Shown here in pieces: positions 8,011-15,319 of a stretch of DNA of 52,399 bases; the stretch's first letter is position 1, and every line of letters starts with the position of its first letter. The position numbers were made by a program, and so were the translations under genes. This stretch comes from an uncultured Coriobacteriaceae bacterium (GTDB lineage: Bacteria > Actinomycetota > Coriobacteriia > Coriobacteriales > Coriobacteriaceae): assembly GCA_944319885.1 (NCBI GenBank), contig CALUFC010000013.1, positions 1-52,399 of the forward strand. The letters are read 5' to 3'. Below the pieces are notes generated by a model. That model made no database searches, was not told the origin of the DNA, and was given only the letters and a program-made list of their open reading frames with translations.

Positions 8011-9378
8011 CTACAGCGTGAATTCGGCGAAGTCGGTGGGGTTGCGCGGGGCAGCGCCTGCGGCAACCGTTGTTGTGGACGAGCCGGATACCGCGGAGTC
8101 TCCGTAGCCGCCTGTCGCCTGCGTGCCGCCCACGTCTTGCAACAGCGCGGCGATATCGGCGTCGGGGTTTTGGTAGGCGATGTCCAGCAGCTCGATGAAG
8201 TCGCGAATGACCTCGCGCGGCGTGAGGTGCGTATCGGCACCCACGCGTCCGAACTCGATTTTGAGGAAGTCCACCAAGTTCGCTTCGGTGAGGCGTGCAG
8301 TATAGCCGTAATAGCCGGCGTGGATCTGCTGCAGCTTCTCGATGAGCACCAAGAGTTCTTCGTAGGTGAGCGGGTGCAGATGGATGATGGGCGCGAGCAT
8401 ATCGCGCATGCCCTCGCGGGCAAAGTGACCTTGTGTGAGGCGGCTGCGCAGGGCCTCGTAGCTGAAGACGCCGCGCCGGCGATCCTCGATGGACTGCGGC
8501 GTACCACCCATGATGACGCCCAGATGGTGCGCCTTGCCCTGCAGCGTGTCGTTGTACATCGTGAGGATCTTTTCGTAGTTGTACTGGCGCGTGACGGCGT
8601 TGGGGATCTTGAAGAGGTTCACGAGCTCGTCGATAAGCACGAGCAGGCCCTTGTAGCCCGCGCCGGTGAGGAACTGCGCAAAGAGCTTCACGTAGTCATA
8701 CCAGTCGTCGTCGCCGATGATCGCTGTCGTGCCCAGCTCGGTGCGGGCCTCGCTTTTGGTGCGATATTCGCCGCGCAGCCACTTGATAACGAGGCTCTTG
8801 GTTTCGTCGTCGTTCTCGAGCGAAGCGCTGCGGTAGCGGCGGAGCATGCGGGTGAAGTCAAAGCCGTGAACGAGCTCTTCGAGCGGCGCAAGGTGCGCCT
8901 CGAGCAGTTCATCTTCGGTTTCATGGACGTTATCAGAGCCTGTCGCGGCAACCGATTTCGTGCTTGCGACCCAGCGGTCGAGGATGAGCGTGAGCGCGCC
9001 GCCTTCGGGGCGCGTTTTGGTGGAGAGGTTGCGGATGAGCTCGCGGTACGTGGCGAGCCCCTGCCCTTGGCCACCCTGCAAGCGGCGCTCGGGGGAGAGA
9101 TCGGCATCGGCCACTACGAAGTTCTCGCCCATGGCATGTGTGCGGATGGTCTGCAGCAAGAAGCTCTTGCCCGCGCCGTATCGGCCCACGAGAAAACGGA
9201 ACGAGGCGCCGCCGTCGGCAATGAGGGAAAGGTCGGTAAGCAGCGCCCGAATCTCGGCCTCGCGGCCCACCGTGATATAGGGCAGACCGATACGCGGCAC
9301 CACGCCGCCTTTGAGCGAGTTCAAGATGACGGCCGCGACCCGCTTGGGTACGCGCGGTGCGTTTGCTGCGTTGTTCAT
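8011..9378 (-). CDS. BrxD-like P-loop ATPase (DUF2791 family)
   Basis: 455 aa. Walker A GRYGAGKS is at 65-72 and Walker B LLVLIDE at 245-251. The start (PRIGLPYITVGREAEIRALL) and the conserved DADLSPERRL stretch after Walker A match BREX-system ATP-binding protein BrxD / DUF2791, an ORC/Cdc6-like AAA+ group. Its probable role is to load or drive partner proteins on DNA. The tail (~420-445) is Gly/Thr/Ala-rich and looks disordered. It overlaps the upstream TerB-domain gene by 4 nt (ATGA), so coupling is tight. No PglZ, PglX or BrxC gene is in the window, so this is not a standard BREX locus. A generic AAA+ ATPase call would be the fallback. Confidence 0.82.
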   Translation of the reverse strand: MNNAANAPRVPKRVAAVILNSLKGGVVPRIGLPYITVGREAEIRALLTDLSLIADGGASFRFLVGRYGAGKSFLLQTIRTHAMGENFVVADADLSPERRLQGGQGQGLATYRELIRNLSTKTRPEGGALTLILDRWVASTKSVAATGSDNVHETEDELLEAHLAPLEELVHGFDFTRMLRRYRSASLENDDETKSLVIKWLRGEYRTKSEARTELGTTAIIGDDDWYDYVKLFAQFLTGAGYKGLLVLIDELVNLFKIPNAVTRQYNYEKILTMYNDTLQGKAHHLGVIMGGTPQSIEDRRRGVFSYEALRSRLTQGHFAREGMRDMLAPIIHLHPLTYEELLVLIEKLQQIHAGYYGYTARLTEANLVDFLKIEFGRVGADTHLTPREVIRDFIELLDIAYQNPDADIAALLQDVGGTQATGGYGDSAVSGSSTTTVAAGAAPRNPTDFAEFTL

Positions 9379-11282
9379 ATACCAAGCACCTCTCGTAGGT
9401 CGTCTCGATAATCTTCGATGAGTTCGGGTCCTGCGATACCGAACTCGATAACCGTGTCGCCGATTGCATCAAAGAGCTTCTCGTTGATACCATCGATCAG
9501 CATATCCTCGCTCGTTCCCGCAGGCACGGGAGCCGTCTCGCCCGTTAACAACGCAACTAGATACGCCCGTTCATCTGCGGTAAGCATGTTTTCGGTTTGT
9601 CCGGACGGCTCCGAGATCGCCGCCATCGAGGAGGCGGGCTCTGCCGATGGGTTCGCGGTGCCGGCATCGCATGCTCTGTCGCGACTTTCAGAATGATCCG
9701 CCGTCCCAGCTGGCTGCGGCATGTCCCCGCGCGCAGTTCCACAGGCAAGCGGAGCGCGGCCGAGGACTGTCTGAGCACGGGGACATGCCGCGGCCTCGGT
9801 TGGGGGCGACGGCTCGTCTTCGCGCTCCTCGTCGATGAGCAGCGCCTCGCGTGTCTCGGCAGCCGCGCTGCGAATGCCAGAGAGCTGCGAGAGGTCGATG
9901 TCGATCACGCGCGGCGCATGGTCGCGCTTCCACGCAAGCCACGAGGAGATTTCCCGTTCGATGATGCGCGCGAGGTATTTGGGCGCGCCCTCGTCTTCAA
10001 GCGGCGTCTCGCATGCCAGTGCCGTGCGCAGCAGCCGGTCGATGGCATGTAGGATATCGCCGAGCTTGCTGCTGCGGCCCCGCCCGCCGTAGATGCGCGT
10101 GCAGGTCCACAGGCCGCGTCGGCAGGTGTAGCGGTGGATGGGGTCGAGTTCGTACTCGGTGTCCTCGTGTGTCTGGGGGTCAAAGAAGACCGCGGATCCA
10201 AACATGGTGTACGACATGGTAGTCATCTCTCCAAAGGCGCTCTCGATGAGCCCTTTTGTTCGATGGCCCCGATAGTACGCAAGCATGCGGACAAAAACCG
10301 CGCATGTCACATGGCGCAGGTCGTCATGGTGCGCCCGCTCGAGCGGCGAATCGCACAGGCGATGCGCCGAGAGCCGGTCGAGCATCTCGAACAGACGCTC
10401 CTCCCACGCCTTGTCGGGCGGCAGGGGAGCAGCCTCGAGGTTGGCGGGTGCTGACGGAACCGCCCCCTCTTCCTCGGATATTCCTAGAGCACGCGCGGCA
10501 TCCGCATCGTATGGCGCACAGAGCTCCACCAGTTCGAGGATGTTGCGATCAAAGCTGATCGAGGTGTCGTCAAGTTCAATGAGCGCAGGGTCGAGCCCAT
10601 GGTAGACCGCGTAGTCCTTGAGCCAGGGGCGCACGGTGCGGTTGAACTCGGGGGAGAAGTCGCGATAGGCGAGCCAAAACGAGCGGATCTTCTCGAACCC
10701 GTCGCGCGGGCTCTCGATGCCAACCCCGCACAGAAGCTCGTAGAGGTAGACGAAGGCAAACGCGGTAGGCGCTTCTTGCACGTCGCCGCGTCGCACGGCG
10801 GCGCGCCACGTGAAATAGCCACGCAGCTGACGGTTGCTCATTTCGTTATACGTGGGGCAATACGAGCGAAACGATCCCTCGTACGGGCAGGTATCCTCGA
10901 AATCCGCCATGAAGTGGGCCTGCTTGTAGAACAGTTCGGCCTCGGTGAGCCATCGCCCGCGCCCCGCGTCTTGCTCCCAGCGCGAGATGGCGCGCATCTC
11001 GCGGTAGCGGTGGGGGAAGCTCGTATCGAGATGCCGCGTACGAACTGATGCATCGAGTTCGAACTGATCGAAGATACTCACGGGGCGTGGCGCCGGCTGC
11101 GGCGCGCCTTGATGCTGCTGCCGGCGCGCAGCGCGCTCCCGATCGCGCATGAGCTGACGTCCCGTTTTGATGATGGGCTCCCCGCACGAGACGGAGTCTG
11201 AGAAGTGCGAGCTGCTGCGCAGGTGCTCGCCGGTGTTAAGTCGGTGTATCAGCTCCTGGATATCAATCGGATGGTCCTCCAC
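9375..11282 (-). CDS. TerB N-/C-terminal domain protein of the BrxD-like/helicase cassette
   Basis: 635 aa from the GTG at 11282, chosen because GGGGAGG sits 7 nt upstream. An ATG at 11312 is in frame but has no ribosome site. The region ~85-240 is a TerB-N domain: RYREMRAISRWE, then RGYFTWRAAVRRGD and FVYLYELLCGVG. The end (LTADERAYLVALLTGE, INEKLFDAIGDTVIEFG, IEDYRDDLREVLGI) is a TerB-C domain. Between them lies a helical region with a charged, Ala/Ser/Pro-rich linker (~500-570). I see no TerB core domain. TerB-N/TerB-C proteins have been predicted from gene neighbourhoods to work with a P-loop ATPase and an SF2 helicase, which is exactly the set here. The name does not imply tellurite resistance. 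First gene of the minus-strand run. Confidence 0.8.
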   Translation of the reverse strand: MEDHPIDIQELIHRLNTGEHLRSSSHFSDSVSCGEPIIKTGRQLMRDRERAARRQQHQGAPQPAPRPVSIFDQFELDASVRTRHLDTSFPHRYREMRAISRWEQDAGRGRWLTEAELFYKQAHFMADFEDTCPYEGSFRSYCPTYNEMSNRQLRGYFTWRAAVRRGDVQEAPTAFAFVYLYELLCGVGIESPRDGFEKIRSFWLAYRDFSPEFNRTVRPWLKDYAVYHGLDPALIELDDTSISFDRNILELVELCAPYDADAARALGISEEEGAVPSAPANLEAAPLPPDKAWEERLFEMLDRLSAHRLCDSPLERAHHDDLRHVTCAVFVRMLAYYRGHRTKGLIESAFGEMTTMSYTMFGSAVFFDPQTHEDTEYELDPIHRYTCRRGLWTCTRIYGGRGRSSKLGDILHAIDRLLRTALACETPLEDEGAPKYLARIIEREISSWLAWKRDHAPRVIDIDLSQLSGIRSAAAETREALLIDEEREDEPSPPTEAAACPRAQTVLGRAPLACGTARGDMPQPAGTADHSESRDRACDAGTANPSAEPASSMAAISEPSGQTENMLTADERAYLVALLTGETAPVPAGTSEDMLIDGINEKLFDAIGDTVIEFGIAGPELIEDYRDDLREVLGI

Positions 11283-11381
11283 GCGCCCACCTCCCCATCG
11301 TCTCGCATGCATACTGGGTAATCATTTATTCTACCACGGATGCAAACAAACGTTCGGTTTCGTAGGTGGATTCTTTTGAGC

Positions 11382-11831
11382 CTAGCGCTCGCTGCGTTCA
11401 GCTGGCGGCGTTCGTTCTCGCTCGCGCATGAGGGTGAGCAAGCCGGCAGGATCGATAAAGGGGAGCGGCGAGGTGGCGTAGTCGCGTTGGTTTCGCGTAA
11501 GGATATAGTCGCATCGTGCCTCGCGCGCTGTTTCAACTTGCACCGCGTCTTCGAAATCGGGGAGCGGCGAGGCGAGCGCGGTTACGCAGGCGTTCGGTGA
11601 GGTGGGTACGAGTTCACATAGGCGTAGAAGTTTGCTGAGCCAGGTGCGCGTTTCTTGTTGTCCGAGATGCTTGTGAAGGATGTAGTAGCAATCAGTCACT
11701 TGTGATGTTGCAAGTATGAGTGCGTCGCCGCGCTGTAGGCAAAAGCGCATAGCGTCGTGAGCAGCTGTATGGTCAGGGCGCGTGGCGACCGCGTAGTCGA
11801 TTACAACATTGGTGTCGAGAAACAGTCTCAT
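11382..11831 (-). CDS. vapC: VapC-type PIN-domain toxin
   Basis: 149 aa. It starts MRLFLDTNVVIDY, the first PIN strand with acidic D6. Further acidic residues are present in PLPDFEDAVQ and in the final CDYILTRNQRDY segment, which together form the Mg-binding RNase site. VapC toxins cut specific RNAs, often initiator tRNA. The start at 11831 was chosen over an in-frame ATG 13 codons upstream because the PIN fold begins there and that ATG lies inside the antitoxin gene. It follows the antitoxin by 4 nt. The last ~10 residues (RERERTPPAERSER) are charged and probably disordered. Confidence 0.82.
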   Translation of the reverse strand: MRLFLDTNVVIDYAVATRPDHTAAHDAMRFCLQRGDALILATSQVTDCYYILHKHLGQQETRTWLSKLLRLCELVPTSPNACVTALASPLPDFEDAVQVETAREARCDYILTRNQRDYATSPLPFIDPAGLLTLMRERERTPPAERSER

Positions 11832-11835
11832 GGAT

Positions 11836-12129
11836 TTAGCCCTTCGAGACGGGGTGCTCTTCGCCGCCATGGTGTGGTATGAGGCCGGCGCGACGCAGGA
11901 TACGCTCCTCGCGAAGGCGCTCGGTATCCTCGTCGGTTATCGCAACTTTCGATATCGCACCGCTCAGCTCGTCAACAAGCTTCATCTGGTCGCGATGAGG
12001 ATTGGTCCACAATCCAACGACGCGGCCGTTTCGCGTAACCTCGAAGTCGGTGTGCGCGACGTCTTTCATATATTTCCCGAAGTTCTGCCGGAATTCAGAA
12101 GCCGAGATGCGGACGGGTGGAAGGGCCAT
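11836..12129 (-). CDS. Phd/YefM-type antitoxin paired with VapC
   Basis: 97 aa. VRISASEFRQNFGKYMKDV, then FEVTRNGRVVGLW, is the Phd/YefM DNA-binding fold. The C-terminal half (ELSGAISKVAITDEDTERLREER) is acidic and would neutralise the toxin. ATG 12129 is preferred because GAGGAGG lies just upstream and the repeat operator sits beyond it. An in-frame ATG at 12273 would add 48 residues, run through the operator and overlap the 110-aa gene by 4 nt. That longer form is less likely but cannot be excluded. Phd antitoxins paired with PIN toxins are a known hybrid combination. Confidence 0.78.
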   Translation of the reverse strand: MALPPVRISASEFRQNFGKYMKDVAHTDFEVTRNGRVVGLWTNPHRDQMKLVDELSGAISKVAITDEDTERLREERILRRAGLIPHHGGEEHPVSKG

Positions 12130-12137
12130 ACCAACCT

Positions 12138-12193
12138 CCTCAACATCGTATGGTTGAGGAATATTGTACAAGATATCAAAATATATTGTACAA
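12138..12193. promoter_or_regulatory. VapC-module operator: two ATATTGTACAA copies and an RBS-proximal hairpin
   Basis: ATATTGTACAA occurs at 12161-12171 and 12183-12193, a 22-bp spacing, i.e. two helical turns. Each includes the palindrome TTGTACAA. Closer to the gene, CCTCAAC (12138-12144) and GTTGAGG (12153-12159) form an inverted repeat. In the minus-strand mRNA it would fold next to, and partly include, the GAGGAGG ribosome site. Autoregulation by the antitoxin is inferred. Confidence 0.5.
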
Positions 12194-12269
12194 AATAAGC
12201 CGAGACCATCGCGTGAGGCGAGTGCGGATCGTTGCGCATCCAGGAAGGCTGAGGGCTGAAGCTGATTGG

Positions 12270-12602
12270 TCATCGTGGCGCTCCGGAGGTGCGTCCCGTC
12301 GCGTCAGATCCAAGCGGGATGCCCATGGCGCGCGCATATTCCTCGACGCCGAGCGCCTGGTCGAGAAATGCCGTAAGCGCCTCGCGCGCGGCGCGTTCGC
12401 GCGGCGTGAGAGCGGGAAGCTCAATGCCGGCATCGCGCGCCATGCGCTGTTCGAGGAGGTCAAAGCTGGACGGATCATACAGCTCGGCTGCGGTTGCCCG
12501 GTAGATGCGGTAGCCGGGGTACGCCTCGAGGTCTGCCGGCTGGCTCAAGGGATCGTCGATGATTTCGATTGCGGCGCGGTAGCGGGGAACGTATACGGCC
12601 AT
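12270..12602 (-). CDS. Small protein of unknown function upstream of the VapC module
   Basis: 110 aa from the ATG at 12602, which has a good AGGAG site (GAGAGGAGCCCCT). It begins MAVYVPRYRAAIEIIDDP and contains LEAYPGYRIYRATAAELYDP, a Glu/Arg-rich helix (SSFDLLEQRMARDAGIELPA) and LTPRERAAREALTAFLDQAL. No membrane segment or signal peptide is present, and I do not recognise the family. Its stop overlaps by 4 nt an ATG that opens the long form of the antitoxin frame, so it may be co-transcribed with the toxin-antitoxin pair. The 266 bp between this gene and the next plus-strand gene (12603-12868) hold no other convincing feature. Confidence 0.5.
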   Translation of the reverse strand: MAVYVPRYRAAIEIIDDPLSQPADLEAYPGYRIYRATAAELYDPSSFDLLEQRMARDAGIELPALTPRERAAREALTAFLDQALGVEEYARAMGIPLGSDATGRTSGAPR

Positions 12603-12868
12603 AGGGGCTCCTCTCATGTGGTGCGATGCCATAGCCGCAGCGTAGCAGGCGAATCTAACAGAATGATCACGACATCTAACAGGGGTCTCACAAGCGCAGG
12701 CAGGCTGATGCGAAAAAAAGATTGTGGAGGTTTTGGGCGAGTCGCAGCGCACGCAATGCGGTGCGTCCTTTTCGGAACCGTTACGCGGGCGAGCCTCATC
12801 GATGGCGGCTTGGCATGCACGATACAATTGCCAGCACGCACTTTTGCATGCTAAAGAGTGAGGTGCCT

Positions 12869-14521
12869 ATGGCTGCGATAGACAAACACGCTGGTTCAGC
12901 GCGCATTGTGCCGCTCACGCGCGAGCATGACGATTACCTGCACGACGAGTCGCGAAGCCATGGAGAGGCGGAGAGCATCTCGTTTCCCACGACGGAAGGC
13001 GAGATACGCGCCGTGCTGCGTGCGCTTCATGCTGCCGGCACGCCGGTGACGGTGCAGGGCGCGCGCACGGGCCTTGCCGCCGGCGCGGTGCCGCATGGCG
13101 GGCATGTGCTCAACCTGTCGCGCATGAACCGCGTGCTCGGGATGAGGCGTGACGATGCGGGTGCATACTTCGCGCGCGTGCAGCCGGGCGTGATCCTCTC
13201 CGAGCTGCGCAAGAACCTCCATGCGCGCTCGTTTGCCACCGAGGGGTGGGACGATGCTTCGCTGCAGGCGTTGCGAGCCCTTGCCGATGCCCCCGAGCAG
13301 ATATTTCCCACCGATCCTACCGAGGCTTCGGCGTGCTTGGGCGGCATGGCGGCATGCAATGCGTCGGGCGCTCGGAGCTACGCTCATGGCGCCATGCGGC
13401 AGCATGTGAATGCCCTGCGGCTCGTGCTTGCCACGGGCGATGTGCTCGCGCTGCGCCGCGGCGAGCAGCGTGCGTGCGGGCGGCATCTCACGCTAGTTAC
13501 CGAGGGCGGCACGACGCTTGAAGTCGAGCTGCCTGCCTATGAGATGCCTGCATGCAAGAACGCTTCGGGTTATTTTGTCGAGGATGATATGGATGCGATC
13601 GACCTCGTGATCGGTTCCGACGGCACGCTTGGCGTCATCAGCGAGCTCGAGCTTGCACTCGTTCCCGCGCCAGCAGTCACCTGGGATGTGAGCTGCTTTT
13701 TTACCGTCGAGCACGATGCGCTCGACGCGACGGTTGCCATGCGGCACGAGCTTGGCTGTGCCGCGGCGATTGAGTACTTCGACGGGGCGGCACTTGATGT
13801 CCTGCGCCGCCAACGCGCCGAGAGCACGGCGTTTTCGTCGCTCGTAGAGCCGCCGGCAGATGCTGCATGCTGCGTATACGTCGAACTCCAGTGTGCCAGC
13901 GAGGATGAGGCGCTTGCCGAGCTCGCGCGTTTAGGTGCGCTCCTCGAGCGTGCAGGTGGCAGCGCGGAGCATACCTGGGTTGCCCGCACCGAGCTCGATC
14001 GCGAGGCCCTTACGTTTTTCCGCCACGCCGTGCCCGAGAGCGTGAACATGCTCATCGACGAACGTCGCCGCATCGACCCCGCGATTACCAAGCTCGGTAG
14101 CGATATGGCCGTGCCTAACGAGCGCCTGCACGAGGTCATGGACCTCTACCGCACCACTATCTCCGAGGCGGGGCTCGAGGCGGCTGCGTGGGGGCATATC
14201 GGCAACAACCACCTGCATGTGAATATCCTCCCGCGCTCGGCAGCCGAGTACGCCGCCGGTAAGGAACTCTTTGCCCGGTGGGCGCGCGCCGTTACCGATA
14301 TGGGCGGCGCTGTGTCCGCCGAGCACGGCGTGGGCAAGCTCAAGCGCGATTTTCTCGAGATCATGTACGGGTATCAGGCGCTTGCCGAGATGGCGCGCGT
14401 GAAGCTCGTCTTCGATCCGCGCGGTCAGCTGGGGCGCGGCAACCTGTTTGATGAGGAACTCCTGGACTCGCTGCGGCAAGCGGGAGCGTTGGACGGCGAC
14501 GCCGAGAAAGGGGGTGCGTAG
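12869..14521 (+). CDS. FAD-linked (D-)lactate/glycolate-type dehydrogenase of an Etf complex
   Basis: 550 aa. It has a PCMH-type FAD-binding domain (PVTVQGARTGLAAGAVPHGG ~71-90; PTDPTEASACLGGMAACNAS, the FAD pyrophosphate region) and a FAD-oxidase C-terminal domain with WGHIGNNHLHVNILP and SAEHGVGKLKR. This is the GlcD/LldD-like family that oxidises 2-hydroxy acids. Genes for EtfB and a ferredoxin-fused EtfA follow within 3 nt and 0 nt. This is the composition of the electron-confurcating lactate dehydrogenase LctBCD of Acetobacterium woodii, in which lactate is oxidised with NAD+ at the expense of reduced ferredoxin. ATG 12869 was chosen for the GTGAGG site upstream. Substrate (D-lactate versus another hydroxy acid) is inferred. 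Confidence 0.85.
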   Translation: MAAIDKHAGSARIVPLTREHDDYLHDESRSHGEAESISFPTTEGEIRAVLRALHAAGTPVTVQGARTGLAAGAVPHGGHVLNLSRMNRVLGMRRDDAGAYFARVQPGVILSELRKNLHARSFATEGWDDASLQALRALADAPEQIFPTDPTEASACLGGMAACNASGARSYAHGAMRQHVNALRLVLATGDVLALRRGEQRACGRHLTLVTEGGTTLEVELPAYEMPACKNASGYFVEDDMDAIDLVIGSDGTLGVISELELALVPAPAVTWDVSCFFTVEHDALDATVAMRHELGCAAAIEYFDGAALDVLRRQRAESTAFSSLVEPPADAACCVYVELQCASEDEALAELARLGALLERAGGSAEHTWVARTELDREALTFFRHAVPESVNMLIDERRRIDPAITKLGSDMAVPNERLHEVMDLYRTTISEAGLEAAAWGHIGNNHLHVNILPRSAAEYAAGKELFARWARAVTDMGGAVSAEHGVGKLKRDFLEIMYGYQALAEMARVKLVFDPRGQLGRGNLFDEELLDSLRQAGALDGDAEKGGA

Positions 14522-14524
14522 CCC

Positions 14525-15319
14525 ATGCATATCGTGGTGTGCGTAAAGGCCGTGCCCGCTTCAACCGAGGTCAAGATGGATCCCGTGACGAACACGATCG
14601 TGCGCGACGGCGGTGATGCCGTGGTGAATCCGTTCGACGCGAGCGCGCTCGAGCTCGCGCTACGCCTGCGCGAAGAGCGTCGCGCGGCGGGGGAAGACGT
14701 GCGCGTCTCGGTGCTCTCGATGGGCATCCCGGCAACGGAGCGCCTGCTGCGCGATTGCATCGCCCGCGGAGCCACCGATGCGCTGCTGCTTTCGGACCGC
14801 GCCTTTGCCGGTGCCGACACGCTTGCGACAACGCATGCGCTTACCTGCGGCATGTGCGAGCTCGGCATGCCCGATCTGGTGCTCTGCGGCAAGATGGCGG
14901 TTGACGGCGATACGGCGCAGATTGGGCCGGAGCTTGCCGGCGCGCTCGATATGGCGTGCGTGGCCGACGTCCGTACGCTCATGGCTTGCGCAAATGATGC
15001 TGTTACGGTGCGCGCCGGTGGCGATGCGGGCGTTTCGCTCGTTGAGGCGACGCTTCCGTGCGTGCTCACGGTGGCCAAGGAGGCGGCAACGCTGCGCATG
15101 CCGAGCATCGCCGGCGTGCTGGCTGCCGAACATGCGACGGTTGACGTGCGCGGGGCCGCCGAGGTGGGCGCCGATGCCGCGCGCATCGGGCTCGCGGGGT
15201 CGCCTACGCAGGTGGTGCGTTCGTTTGTGCCCGAGCAGCAGGCTGCGGGCGTCGAGGTTTCCGGCGATGCCATCGGGCAGGCACGGCAGCTCGTTCGAAT
15301 CATAGGGGAGGTGGCGTGA
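14525..15319 (+). CDS. etfB: Electron transfer flavoprotein beta subunit
   Basis: 264 aa EtfB/FixA family. MHIVVCVKAVPAS is the standard start. VVNPFDASALELALRL is the conserved segment near the flavin/AMP pocket, and MAVDGDTAQIGPELAGALD is the usual EtfB signature. In bifurcating Etfs the AMP site of this subunit is replaced by a bifurcating FAD with NAD(H) bound nearby. The retained VNPFD motif plus the ferredoxin-fused partner makes a bifurcating type plausible, but the group cannot be proven without alignment. It starts 3 nt after the dehydrogenase stop behind a GGGGGT site and overlaps etfA by one base (TGATG). Confidence 0.92.
   Translation: MHIVVCVKAVPASTEVKMDPVTNTIVRDGGDAVVNPFDASALELALRLREERRAAGEDVRVSVLSMGIPATERLLRDCIARGATDALLLSDRAFAGADTLATTHALTCGMCELGMPDLVLCGKMAVDGDTAQIGPELAGALDMACVADVRTLMACANDAVTVRAGGDAGVSLVEATLPCVLTVAKEAATLRMPSIAGVLAAEHATVDVRGAAEVGADAARIGLAGSPTQVVRSFVPEQQAAGVEVSGDAIGQARQLVRIIGEVA

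Noticed and set aside
7903-9411. A 502-codon plus-strand frame
   Set aside because: Shadow of the BrxD-like ATPase gene; composition is that of codon-position echo and it has no motif.
4980-11282. Complete BREX system
   Set aside because: No PglZ, PglX, BrxA, BrxB or BrxC gene is present within the window; only BrxD- and BrxHI-like parts are seen.
9375-11282. Tellurite resistance function
   Set aside because: Only TerB-N and TerB-C-type regions are seen, with no TerC, TerD or TerZ nearby; the family name is not evidence of metal resistance.
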